A stretch of DNA of 64,000 nt. Origin: Heterobasidion occidentale (Eukaryota > Basidiomycota > Agaricomycetes > Russulales > Bondarzewiaceae). Location: positions 992,001 to 1,056,000 of the forward strand of contig JBCAQO010000005.1 in NCBI GenBank assembly GCA_039111635.1. The letters run 5' to 3'. The notes beneath the pieces are model-generated. The model was given only the letters and a program-made list of their open reading frames with translations, made no database searches and was not told the DNA's origin. The position numbers and the translations under genes are program-made. Below are positions 10,723 to 21,436 of the stretch, one piece after another (within the stretch, counting starts at the first letter, position 1; each line of letters begins with the position of its first letter).

Positions 10723-12404
10723 TCATATGGTAGACCTCGTCTTGACTATGGGCCCCACCGCGCCCAGCAGCATCCAATTCTGCGACTCGTTCCGCGCGCG
10801 AGGCCCCTGGTGCGCGAACGTGATGATGGACTCCTGCGAGTCGAGGAGCGCGCGCCGGCTGAGGGTGCCTGTGCCCGTGTCCGCGCTCGCGTCGGCGCCC
10901 GAGCTTGGCCGGCGCGGGCGCTGCGGTATTGATACTGGTCCGCTGTCCTGCGTCACGAAGCGCAGGGAGAGCGTGCGGCTGGGGGAGATCACGGTCATCT
11001 CTGATGTGGACTGCTGGAGCGCAACGAGCACGATGATGGTCGTCGGGTATACACCCTATCAGCGTGCGGACAACGGTTTCAGAGGGTGAGAGTGTCTGCG
11101 GGATGATCAAGTGGGGCTCACAGCGATATAGGTCTGCGGGGCCAGACGACCAGATCAGAACGGGCGTTGTGGGGCGAGGCTGCTGCGCTCACCATGCTTC
11201 GAATCATTATCGTCCTCCCGAGAGGCCAAAAGATGCCTGACTGACTGAGGATGAACAGCACCTTGATGATCAATCCAGAATAAATTGTGGAATGGAAGAG
11301 CATAATCAGCTTGCCGGTCGAGCCTGCGCTATGTCGGCGGCGGCGCTGCGTACCCATATAACGACGTATAGAGCGCCGGACTCGATTAAAAATGTCAAGA
11401 TTTTTTGGACCTTCGTCCGCGGATGTTGACTGCCGGAGATGTTTGATGTGATCTGTCGCCGCAGTTGCCTATACACCGCCCATCATGGCATTTTTATCAA
11501 CAACGCGCAGACGCCGCAACGCATAAATTCTGTCCTCACCATGCTCTGTACGCAATCAAGGCTGTGCCGACGACGTTCGTGCCGAGGGTCGCGATTGACA
11601 AGCCATACATGCCTATGTTCATACTGCCGCCAGCTGCGAAAAACATCCTCCGTTCCGCGAACGTGAGAAGGCCCGTCCCTACGAAACATAAGGAAACAGG
11701 CAATCAATCATACGGCGCTGCAACCAACATACCGATGGTTCCCAACATGCAGACTGATGAGATCAAGAGGACGAGCAGACCGTAGTTCCAGAGAACCCAG
11801 GCTCTCCAGAGAATGATCGCATCGCAGATGACAAACTTCAATGTGTGTCGTGAGCCTTGGCCATGTCAGTAGATAGGACAAGAGGCTGACATTGACTATG
11901 GGGACGAATAGCTGCGCCCGCAATAGAGGTTTCATTGCTTGGAGTTCAAGGGGCATCATCGGATACATCGGGCCCGAGGATCGTTCCAGGAAGTAGCTCA
12001 GCATGTTGAGGATAAAGATGCGATCATACACAAAACGGAGGGCGTAGTCCGCGGTAGACACCCCGAACATGACGAAGGTAACGGCCCACAGCACTGCTCT
12101 GGTCTGTAGACTCGCCTTGTTGCGTGTCCTTCGCCATTATAAGCACGAATGTACAGTAGAGTAGCGCTGCCCACACTCACGACATGATGTATGTTGACAG
12201 GACAAAGAGAATGACCTGGAGGCCTGCATCGTAGATCGAGTCAACTTCAACTATGCAGGATATCTTATCGGGCTCACTGTAGAATAGGCTGGAAGTAGTG
12301 ACTATAGCCAGATACTGGCTAATGAATGTAAACTCCTGGTATACAAGACTTTCCAGGCTGGACGAAGGGATACATAGCTGGCGAGATGCCATGGTTAGGC
12401 TCAT
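10723..12404 (-). CDS. orphan seven-helix membrane protein of Agaricomycetes
   Basis: Multi-exon gene reconstructed by eye: 12404-12181, 12128-11891, 11835-11733, 11678-11540, an exon around 11380-11193, and 11053-10723. The order of motifs matches a common uncharacterised basidiomycete seven-helix family: first helix QVILFVLSTYIMS, then a segment ending STADYALRF, the hallmark AIILWRAWVLWNYGLLVLL, TNVVGTALIAYRAW, and finally GVYPTTIIVLVALQQSTSE before a polar cytosolic tail. Function is unknown; topology resembles a receptor or transporter, but there is no G-protein or substrate evidence. The start at MSLTMASRQ is the first ATG in frame. The join into the fifth exon does not resolve with a clean splice phase, so that boundary is uncertain and may carry a one-base break. 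Confidence 0.6.
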
Positions 12405-12967
12405 TGGAGCCTCGGAAAGCAAACATTTGCGTAGTCCTTCCCCGACGACTTTTAAAGCCAACGAGCGGCGAGCGTCGTAACGATCAAGCTCGGCGCAGTC
12501 CACGTAGCCTCACAGGCTGTGCACATATGGCCTGACAGCTAAAATGGAGTCGAACAGCCCACGAAAATGATCATCAGATTGTCGACCAAGGATCAAAAAC
12601 AGATGGAAGTAGCACATAAACGTTGTGCTGACGAGGAGTAGAATGAACATGGTAACCAGTGAATCCAGGGTGGAACCCGTCTTCAATACAGTCGTCTCTA
12701 CGGCAGACACCTTCCAGGCTGCCGAGATCGCTGTGGCTGGACAGCTTTGATAGAAATCCGCAATTTTCCCCGCTCAACATTGATGAATGTTCAGAGATCA
12801 GAGTCCATGCATATTTGACGAGAGTTATCGCAAACTTGAAATCATATGGATATCTGCCACTACAGTATATACGACAGTGTTGCATCTAGACTCCCGCAGA
12901 GTCACAGGGAAATCATCAGGATAGTCTAACTAACGGCGATGAGAGGGCGCCTACCGTAGTTTTCGGA

Positions 12968-13049
12968 ATTGAGGAACCCTTGATAATTGAGATGTGTATT
13001 CAAGAATTGAGAAGCATTGAGGAACCCTTGATGATTGAGATGTGTATTC
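12968..13049. repeat. two-copy tandem repeat, 48-bp period
   Basis: Two 34-nt copies, 12968-13001 and 13016-13049, differ at a single position (a to g) and are separated by 14 nt. Smaller repeats follow: cagccgctga units near 13128-13155 and a doubled gttccaacct near 13200-13222. No function is evident. Confidence 0.8.
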
Positions 13050-13784
13050 GGGCGAGGATAAGCAAGGAGAGTCGGATCCCTCGAGCGAGAGCCCGCAAGA
13101 GCGCCGAATGGTCCCTGCAGTAATAGCCCGCTGACAGCCGCTGACAGCCGCTGGCACGGCAATGTAGCGGAGCCTGAAAATAAGCGCCCATTAGACCGAC
13201 GTTCCAACCTAGTTCCAACCTCCATTGTCTCACCAATCTACGCACCACTATCAATGCGCTCCGAGACCTGTCGATGGTTACTTACATCGAGCAAGAAAGC
13301 TCGCTGTATCCGAGGTCTTCGTAAGGTCCAGTGTGTATGAGGATAGCATCAGGGAATGAATATTGGTCAAGGTAAGCAGTGCAACACATGGAAGAAACTT
13401 GTTCACAGGGTGACACAAAAGTAGAAATTGAACAACGAGCAGAGATGCGAAGCTTAGAAAAGTACAGCTAAAGAGAGTGACGTGCATATACAGACCTTTC
13501 TTGTCTTCGTATTGGAGCATCCCTAGCTGCTCCTCGCCGACGCATTTTGCTTCATGTATGCCCGTTTGGGTTATCTTAAGGTGCGTGTCACTGTGTTCTT
13601 CTGACAATTCCGGGCCGTTTCCGATAGTCAATACCTGGGAATGCTATGGAAATGAACAAGACGGGGCAAAATTCTTCTAAACCTAGATCGCAGGTGTATC
13701 AGCTGGACACGGCCATTGCTATTTGGACACACGCACTTGTCACGGTGCACATGTCAACCTCGCTGTTTCCCACTCACATGTCGG

Positions 13785-13790
13785 TATAAA
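13785..13790 (+). promoter_or_regulatory. TATA box of the cyanovirin-N gene
   Basis: TATAAA 42-47 bp upstream of the ATG at 13832, followed by an AT- and pyrimidine-rich leader, a typical fungal core promoter arrangement. Confidence 0.5.
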
Positions 13791-13831
13791 TTAATCAATT
13801 CTTCTCTTCATTGTGTCTATTCGAGTCCGAG

Positions 13832-14402
13832 ATGCAGCTCAAGCTCTCTTTAATCTTCATAATCAGCCTTACTCTCTTACCACCTCCTTCAATAGTATCG
13901 CAGCCAAGGACCAGACTGGTGTGTTGTTTACTTTCAATCAAATCCTCCCATGGCTGCTGTGAATTGAACTAGCCACCCCTTACTAGCATTCTCCGATACC
14001 TGCAATAACATATCTCTCGACAGCGGGCACATCCTCGCCGCAGACTGTGAAGACGCAGCTGGTCAAGAGTTCCCGACAAGTATTGACTTAAATGATTGCG
14101 TCTTGAACAATGGGGGTATCCTTCAGTGTGGCGTGAAGTAGGGGTCACCTTTCATCTCATCGTTTAAGATTCGCAATATGCTAATCATCTGTGCGGTACG
14201 CCGTGTATAGCGGAAATTATTTCCACTCGTGCAACAGTTGTACTTTAACTCAGCCCTCGACTCTCATCTGCAGCTGCAGTCCCAAAGGAGTTCCTACGTC
14301 CATCGACCTCAGTGAGCAAATCATCTATCCTTAAATGAATATTTGTGTTTACGGCTGAGTGATCCCACAGATGGCTGTATAAGCAAATACGGAGTGAATT
14401 GA
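13832..14402 (+). CDS. secreted cyanovirin-N homology (CVNH) lectin
   Basis: Four short exons, 13832-13920, 13973-14137, 14211-14311, 14371-14402, give 128 residues in one continuous frame. A signal peptide (MQLKLSLIFIISLTLLPP) precedes a CVNH fold: FSDTCNNISLDSG opens repeat 1, which contains TSIDLNDCVLNNGGILQC; repeat 2 starts GNYFHSCNSCTL and contains TSIDLNGCISKYG. The doubled SIDLN-x-C motif and paired cysteines are the signature of CVNH proteins, which by family bind high-mannose glycans. Fungal members are thought to act in carbohydrate recognition, defence or cell-wall contact. Introns are 52-73 nt. No single open frame exceeds the usual ORF cut-offs, so the gene is easy to miss. The second repeat is shorter than usual at its C-terminus. 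An alternative ending that reads through exon 3 would stop at 14334 and lose the second Cys motif; the spliced form is clearly better. Confidence 0.85.
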
Positions 14403-15465
14403 CTTGTCCCTGAAGATTTTCGCATGTTCGTTGGGCCACCGGGGTCGACTTGGCAGGTGCTGCTGTATATTTGACACTTTCTTGAGACCAGATGTTTCTT
14501 GCAATGACTTTCTTGAACCTTCAGAATCTGCATTCAATCGTGTGGTATCGGTCTCACTCAAGTGCACTTCCTTCTGCATGCGTTGGATCAGCTTACATGA
14601 GCTAGCAGCAGCTTTGAGGCGATCATCTTCATAAGACCCTGCTGCTGCCGGCTGTTGCTAGCAGCTTCAAAACAACAGCTCTTGCTAGGACGTAGCATAC
14701 ATACACCTGAAACCCACAACGTCAAGAACCCGCTCACATTTCCACTGCACATGCCCACGGAGCTAGAAATGGCCGACCTGACTTCGCTCGACGCGAACGT
14801 GTCAGATGACACACAGGTAAGCGCTGAGACGATCCTGCGTTCAATGTGGTCAACCAGCTACCTCGCCTGCCATCATGGTCCTCCAGCTGCCTTGCTGAGG
14901 TTCCCACTCCAGCTGTCTCCAGGCCTCGGAGTCGTCACGGAATCGTCCGAAATGGGACTTGGCTTGTCAAAAACAAAATAAAGATCACAAGAAATGTCAC
15001 GGAAGGTTGGGCAAGGTGCGTATGCCGCGTCCACGAGTGCCGACAGGGCCACGATGCGGCATCTCAAGTGGGAACCTGCGAAACACCTCAGCGTCCGACG
15101 TATCGATATCGTCAAATGATGGGGGGTATGCAGAGCACGGGACGTACCCCAAGGGTAGAGATTGGACAACAAAGCATCTATCATCAAGAACCATGCGGGC
15201 GACGTCCTGTTCCTTTGTCTTGACTTACCCCGAAGAATACATGGAAGTAAGCGCCTCTTATACATCTATCACTTTCCTTTGTCCTCCAGTACTGATCTAA
15301 GGCTCCTTTGTTCTCGATGGAGCTTATCATAATCGCATTATGGTATCTTTGAATGAATCTGTCCTGCTGCTCTACAGAGCTTTGTTTTAAACAGTTATAT
15401 AAGGTGTCATCGTCAATCTCAGCATCACACGACACGGCTCGCTTTTCGCCAATTTCCTCTCTCAC
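14403..15465. other. no confident gene
   Basis: Contains plus-strand open frames around 14655-15300, one starting MPTELEMADLTSLDANVSDD before a possible donor at 14818, but no recognised domain. A small lineage-specific gene is possible; I cannot support one. Confidence 0.35.
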
Positions 15466-15674
15466 ATCCTGACAGCAGCCCTCGCAAGGTCGCTTCCAGT
15501 CGCACTAAGTCATCAGTGTCACCAACGAAGACTAGACCACCGTGATAATTGGGCAGTAGAAAGGTATGCGGCGGGCCACTGTCTCTATCTCCTTCTTTTC
15601 TCACTGGCGCTACCATCATCGTCTAGTCACCCAGTCGCTGCGATCCGCCGTAATCCTGAATATCGAGCAGTACT

Positions 15675-17355
15675 ATGCCGGCCACCACGGTGCACCCCAA
15701 TCTATATACCAACGCTTTGGTGCCGCATCACATAGGAAAGTTACCATCGAAATGCTGGAACAAGTATTCATCGAATGCGCCAGGGATACCAATTACCCCA
15801 GTAACATAGAAATGCTAACTGTGGGCGACTATGACACCGCTCCGGACTGGATAAACATCACATACGTCTGCCGTCTCTGGCGTAAAATCTCGCTTGCTTG
15901 CCCTTATCTGTGGACGCACATCACCACCAATCTCAGCCATCGATGGGTCCTCGAGTTTTTGAAGCGCTCGCGGAAACATCCGCTCGTCCTCGAGCTGAGC
16001 ACCTTCCGTTCCAACTTCCGCGATATCAACCTCGTCCTTTACGCCCATGCCTTTCGAGCCAGGGAGCTCTATCTCGGATATGTGCTGCCCAGTAATCCTG
16101 TGATGTTATCAGAGCTCGGCAGTGGATTGACCGTCCCTGCGCCTCTGCTCGAGAACCTCATTTTAGAACTCGGCCAGTGTGAACTACAAGAAGATCTGTT
16201 CTCGGGATATGCCCCGCGCTTGCGTCGTCTTTGGCTCGGAGATGCGACGACGATCAGCATCGATTCTCCCCTGCTAAGCCATCTTCGCGAGCTCGAAGTA
16301 CAAGAGACATACGATGCAGACGGTCTGCTCAAGCTGCTCCAGCATACACCACTCCTCGAGTCTCTGAAGGTCGGCGACCTGGTTCCAGGTCGTCAGTACT
16401 CTGGAGACGATGTGCATCTTCCACACCTCTCCGTGCTATGCATCCAATTATATGACTACCGGCAATTCGTCGCTTTCTTCGAACGGCTCCGGATACCTCC
16501 GACGGTCCACTTCCACATCGTCCTCTGCATTTTGAGGGAGTCGAGCACCGAAGAGGAGTACTGCGCTGTACTCGATGTGATAGCCGACCGCGTTCGCAAC
16601 ATCAGCAAGTCTGTGGGCCCTCTATGCGCCAGGCTAGAAATCGAGCCGGAGAAGGACTGGTGCATCGCCTGGTACCCAATGCGCCAAACGCTCGACGATC
16701 CTACCGTCGACCGGACACCACGTCGAGCGCTATGCGAATACGAAGCAAGTTGGAACCGTCGGTGTGAGCATCGGTGTGACGTGCCTTTCATGTTCAGCGT
16801 GGACCCCTTGTTCGGCGTCCCTCGCACGTACGCGCACATGATGAACGACGTGCAGTGCATGGCTGGCCGTCTGACGGACGTGCACGCGCTGCAGTTGAAT
16901 CTGACTCTGCCAGACGACCCCGAGGCCGTGGAGTGCCTCAGCGAGGACGGTCCTTTGCAGTACCCGAGCTTTGAGACATGGATCCCGATCCTTAAACCGA
17001 TGTCTGACGTTCGCACCCTCAAACTGACATCGACGCCGTCGCGGGCGTCCTGATGGCCCTCACCCCCGCTGATGGTGTCGGAGGGAGCTCGCAGACCCCT
17101 CTGCTCCCTAAACTCTTCAAGCTTGTCATCGTGAAAAGCGAGCTGCCAGATCCAAAATTGTATGACTACCCGTCTGGGTTGAATATTGTTGGGCTCCTTG
17201 AGGTGTTCCTTGCAAAAAGGCTAAAATTGGGCCTGCAATTGGAGCGACTGGTGATCGATGACTACGATTACCACGGCCAGGAGCGTATGGAATGTTTGAG
17301 GAGATATGTGAAGGATATGTCATACGAGACTTGCGCGCGAGGTGAACTGGTCTAA
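15675..17355 (+). pseudogene. F-box-like protein, two frame breaks (duplicate A)
   Basis: Paralogue of the intact minus-strand gene at 27897-29633. The orthologous start is ATG 15675 (MPATTVHPNLYTNALVPH), but compared with the paralogue one base is missing at about 15743-15747, where KLPLEMLEQVF should be encoded. The main frame then carries EMLEQVFIECARD, the DWINITYVCRLWRKI motif and ~430 leucine-rich residues. A second missing base near 17030 (LKLTS then DAVAGVLMAL in another frame) separates the last ~100 residues, which end RRYVKDMSYET. An upstream in-frame ATG at 15566 gives a longer open frame that bypasses the first break by translating what is 5' leader in the paralogue. Either a decaying duplicate or affected by sequence errors. 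Confidence 0.8.
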
Positions 17356-17993
17356 TCCTCCGCAGCAAAGTATGCTCAAGGACTGGTCACCCATGACAGT
17401 GTTGGAGCCGAGTATCAGCGGGCCATGATGCATGTTGGATTGACTCGCTCCTGAAGCGGCGCTATAGAACTATAATAACTATTGCATTAATCATGAATGG
17501 CGCCGTGTGAGAGCAACAATGTCTCCTCCTATTATAAGCCGGCACTGGAGCCATGAGGACAAGCAACCAAGCTGCCTCTTGTAGTTGTAAGCCGAGACTG
17601 CAGCATATAGGTACGGCACCGAGGAAAGATCAGCGACGGATCCCTTGCGTGCTGCCAGGAAAAGATCACAGCCAAGACCGTCCTTTTGGCAGGAAAGGGC
17701 TGCGAGGGGTCGATAAAACGTCGCTCTAACCAATACAGTCAACGCTAGGACTTTGATCAAATGTAAACATCACACTTACAGATACGGCCCACAACTGTAA
17801 TGAAGAGGGACGCAAGCATTGGCAGTGACACGCCATGCTGCTCGACAGGGACGCAGAGCCTCATTGCCTCAGCTCCACCAAGGCGTCGCATCAATCCCTA
17901 CAGCGGCCACCAGCGCCTCCAGCCTGGCCTTCAACCTCCGCACATCCTCGACCCCAGGCCGCCCCTTCCCACCCGCCCGGCTCGTCCCAGCCG

Positions 17994-18543
17994 TCAGCTG
18001 CCCATCATATCCTCCAGCTGCTCCACCTTCCGCCTGTCCTCCACCTCCTCGTTCCCGTCCATCTCCTCGCCATACGTCGCCAGATGCTCCCGCGCGTGCT
18101 GCTCCGCCTCCAGATCGCGGGGCGCGACGTCCGCGAAGCGCACCTCCGCAAGCTGCGTGGATATGTCGCGCGCCTCCGTCACATGTGCAGTCGTGACCTC
18201 CGATTGCGGTAGCGTGTTCAAGAAGTGCTGCAGCGCTGCCGCGAGGCCGCGCATGATGCCCAGCTCACGCCCGAGCGGCACGCCGATCTGCGCGAAGCCG
18301 GCGTCGAAGCCTCTTGGAGCGCGGACTCTTTCCCGGCGGTGATGCCCTCGCGGTATCCAGCCTGCGAGCATCGGGGGTGAGTGATCAGATCGGCTGGAAA
18401 GGCAGACGACGACGACGTACGTTGGTGAAATCTGATGATAGCTTCGCCCATTCTGCTCCCTCGATGTGAGAGGCGGATGAGGGGTCGTCGTGCCAGGGAG
18501 ACTCGTTGATTGTAGGGTCGGCAACGTCGAACTCGAAGGCCAT
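17994..18543 (-). CDS. YAE1: YAE1-like Fe-S delivery factor (frame broken once)
   Basis: Exon 1 18543-18421 encodes MAFEFDVADPTINESPW and ends AEWAKLSSDFTN; exon 2 from 18361 opens with the Yae1-family motif AGYREGITAGKESALQEGF, then DAGFAQIGVPLGRELGIMRG. By family Yae1, with Lto1, recruits the cytosolic Fe-S assembly targeting complex to the ABC protein Rli1/ABCE1 needed for ribosome recycling. In the printed sequence one G is missing in LQEGFD (about 18309-18312, where the duplicate copy keeps the extra base), so the frame shifts; total exon length is one base short of a multiple of three. Yae1 is essential in yeast and the other copy has a stop codon, so a sequence error here is plausible. 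The C-terminus differs from the duplicate by a ~20-nt insertion. Confidence 0.75.
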
Positions 18544-18655
18544 TACGATGAAGGTGTTGTGATGGTCTTTGGGTTAGCTGCCCGAGGCCAAAGAAGATAG
18601 GATCAGGGTAAATATTACGTATTATTTAGAGTAGTTTCGGGCAAAAGTCTCAATA

Positions 18656-19173
18656 TGGAAGCTCTGCTTCATCCTCTACCGCCAACGACTATGCCGCTTG
18701 CTAAACCTCGAAACACTAGAATTGATGGGACAAGAGTATGCTGCTCTTCAAATCAACCTTCGTAGACAGGCCATCCCGCATATTCTCGTCTGTTCCCGAC
18801 GGATGCGTCGTATCTCGTATCAACGGTCCTGCTTCGCTGCGACGCTTCTCCTGCGCTCGTGCTCATACCGGCTCGATACATTCAAGACGGGGTGGCTCTG
18901 TTCGGCTGGAACGAGACGCTTCGTTCCATTCTGGTGGACGGCCATCGCTCCCGGCTCTCGAGATCAGCCACGCAGGATCATTCCCAGGATCCCAGCCAAC
19001 AGTTCTCCATCATCATCATCGACGGGCTCTGTTCTCGTGCCGCACGATGCACCTCCTCTGTGGGCTGACGCTCCTCCTCCTCTGATCGCCTTATAGCCCC
19101 CTGCGACATCTCGCCGTCGTCTTTCGTATCCGTGTCCACGTCCACGTCCACACCCGCGACCTCCTCACCCACC
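18656..19173. other. intergenic, no gene seen
   Basis: Between the YAE1 upstream region and the first arrestin-like gene. Contains a pyrimidine-rich leader (tccacgtccacgtcc) just before the arrestin ATG. No coding motif recognised. Confidence 0.4.
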
Positions 19174-20749
19174 ATGGCGCACCCCTACGCGCAAAGCGCC
19201 ATCAGCCATTTCTCTGGCATATCGGTTTCCGAGTACCCTGCGGACCCTTATCGCCGCACGCCCCTCCACCCCACCAAGCTCCCTCCAGGGACCGAATCCG
19301 ACGACAGCTCCGCCAGCCAGCAGCCCCTCCTCGCCGACGCGTACGCGCGGCACTTCGTCAAGCAGGACGGCTTCATTACGCTCATCCTCGCCGGCCACAA
19401 GGGCGGCGGCCAGGTGCCGCTGTACACCAGCGGGAGCCTCGTCGGCGGCCTCGTGACCCTCTCGAAAGCGTCGGGGATCACTTCCATAACGGTCAAGGTA
19501 CGCACGCGGTCTATAAATAACCCGCTGCGGCCGCTCACGCGTCCGCAGCTCGAGGGAAGCATCAAGGTGAAAGAGACCGCGGGCGGGGGATCGGCCTCGA
19601 CGGTCCTCGTCTCGGATACGCTGTACACCTGGGACCAGATGCTGCACGCCGGCCACGCGCCGTCCGAGTTCAGCTTCCGCAGGAAGCTCCCCGCGTACTA
19701 CCTCGACGAGCGCAAGCGCGGCCTCAGCCTCCTGCCGCCGAGCTACGACGCGCGCATGAACGCCCTGCCGGGGTTCAGGGTCGCCGTGCAGTACGAGTTC
19801 GTCGTTTCCGTCACACGCACGCGAGACCTCCCGCTCCTGTGGAAGAAAACTGCCCGGTGCGTACGCGGCGCCAGCTTCTGATCCCGCGCTGCGATTTTTA
19901 AAACGCGGGCCCACCACACACAGCCTGCGCGTGCCGTTCGTGTATAGAGTGCTGACACGGCCGGCCGCGGCGGGGCCTTTTCCGTCCATTCGCACCCTCG
20001 CGTCAAAGCACCCGCGGACGCTGTTCACCGACGTCATCCTCTCGCACAAAGCAGGCGCGCCCCCAATGGAAGTCGAGGTGCGTGCGTGCGTGCGTGCGTC
20101 TGCGCGCGCAGCACTCCCCGCGCGAGGCTCATCCGAACTGCCAGATCTACCTCCCCAAGTCGCAAATATCGCCCCTCGCCGACGCGATCCCGTTCCGCAT
20201 CTCCCTCCGCGCGCCGGACGCGTGCCTCGCGCCCTTCCTCGCCTTCTCGTCCCCGCTCACGTCCTTCCACCCGCTCTCGCCCCCGCCCTGCGTCGCGCGG
20301 CGCGGCGTGCCCGCGCGCGCGCCGCTGCGCGTCACCCTCGAGCGCTACACGACCGCGGACGCGCGCGCGACGGGGGTCGTCGTGCTCGGGAAGCGCGGCG
20401 CGCGGATCACGGCGCGCACGGTGCTCGCGGACGGGCTGCTGCACCGCGGCGAGCAGGGCCGGGGCTGGGTGAGCTGGTGGGGCGACGTCGGGGTCCCGCC
20501 GACGGTGGACTGCGGGGGGTTCGAGGCGAGCCGGCTGACGGTGGAGGTACGTTGACGGGCGGTGCGCACATGATGTCGAACGTCGGGCGCTGATTCACGG
20601 GCTGTTGTGTGTGACAGGACGTGCTCGTGGTCACGATCGAGCCGCACGGGGTGGACACGCACGTGCTGCCGTTCCGGCGGAGCGTGCCCGTGCAGTTGAC
20701 GACGAGCTCTGCGAAGACGGCGAGCGCGATCAAGGTGACGGAAAAATGA
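19174..20749 (+). CDS. arrestin-like N-terminal domain protein 1
   Basis: Five exons, 19174-19497, 19549-19856, 19924-20077, 20112-20546, 20618-20749, giving 450 residues in frame. The arrestin-type beta-sandwich opening is recognisable: ILAGHKGGGQVPLYTSGSLV, then GLVTLSKASGITSITVKLEG and IKVKETAGG. By family, fungal arrestin-like proteins act as membrane-protein adaptors for ubiquitination and endocytosis, but I see no PY motif, so the partner is unknown. The C-terminal half carries the GWVSWWGDVGVPPTVDCGGF segment whose counterpart is also present in the next gene. Oddity: intron 3 (20078-20111) is only 34 nt and is almost entirely a GTGC repeat. Tandem paralogue of the gene at 21437. Confidence 0.8.
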
Positions 20750-21436
20750 TGCAGGCGCTGCATGTGTCCCTTCTGTTGGCACCTGTTCTGGATATTTTGA
20801 ATACGGAGTCCTCGTAATTTGTCTGTCGCAACGGGACTTTTTGTATATTTATACCAGTATGTGTGTGTGTGTGCGTGCGTGCGTGCCTTGTCTACTGTAT
20901 GGGTGGTCATATGTTAGTCGCTCTGTGTATTCTCGGGGATGTGGTGAGAGTTTGCGAAAATCAAATTGGCGGCCGGCAGAGGACGAAGGGGCAGGAAATA
21001 GATGGTGCTCGCCGCAGTTTAAATCCGTCCTTGATCATCGTGGCAACGCAGGGTGATGCCGCTGCTGTTCCACGCGCGCGCTGGCCGTGACTATTTCCCC
21101 GATACGGGGCGTGGGTCGGAGGGAAGAAGGGGGGCACGCGATTAGGCTCTGGGGGGCCAACGGGGACGAGCTGTGGCAGCGTGTGGTGGGTTGAGGTGTG
21201 GGTGGAGGAGGTGGGGCTCCCACATGGGTGGGCAAGCAGCCGCTCCTTCTTGTCTCGGCCGATGGAGGGGAGGGAGACGGAGAGGCCGGATATGGGCAAG
21301 GGGGCGGCCAGGGCAGCCGGACGTCCATATGGCTCCCCTCCTCCAGCTCGTGCTGACTCGGGCCCATCTACTTAGTCTCCCCGGATAGTATGTTTCCTCG
21401 CTGCCTCCTCCCTCTCCCTCCCCCCCTCCACCCACC
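20750..21436. other. intergenic between tandem arrestins
   Basis: No gene recognised. Contains a (GT)n/(GTGC)n simple repeat at about 20859-20886 and a G-rich stretch leading to a CT-rich leader before the next ATG. Confidence 0.45.

Larger units (their letters stand above)
12405..13831. other. unresolved region with membrane-protein fragments
   Basis: Minus-strand open frames at 12510-12710 (SLVTMFILLLVSTTFMCYF) and 13278-13631 (TFLSFASLLVVQFLLLCHP and a second helix) encode hydrophobic segments that could be exons of one further membrane protein. I could not join them into a gene or assign a family. A short tandem duplication and small GC-rich repeats lie between them. Confidence 0.3.
15466..18655 (+). 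repeat. arm A of inverted segmental duplication (F-box + YAE1)
   Basis: This ~3.2-kb stretch matches, in reverse orientation, the stretch at about 26475-29860. The match includes the 5' leader of the F-box gene (both copies share cagtagaaaggtatgcggcg just upstream), the whole F-box gene, the YAE1 gene and its upstream sequence (ttgcccgaaactactc in both). Gene order is F-box forward, YAE1 reverse. Edges are approximate because divergence is substantial. Confidence 0.85.

Noticed and set aside
12960..13060. Spaced repeats that superficially resemble a CRISPR array
   Set aside because: Only two copies, one spacer, in a eukaryotic genome with no cas genes; a simple tandem duplication.
19165..20049. 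294-codon minus-strand frame opposite arrestin 1
   Set aside because: Antisense shadow caused by strong third-position GC bias; the plus-strand exons give a continuous recognisable protein.
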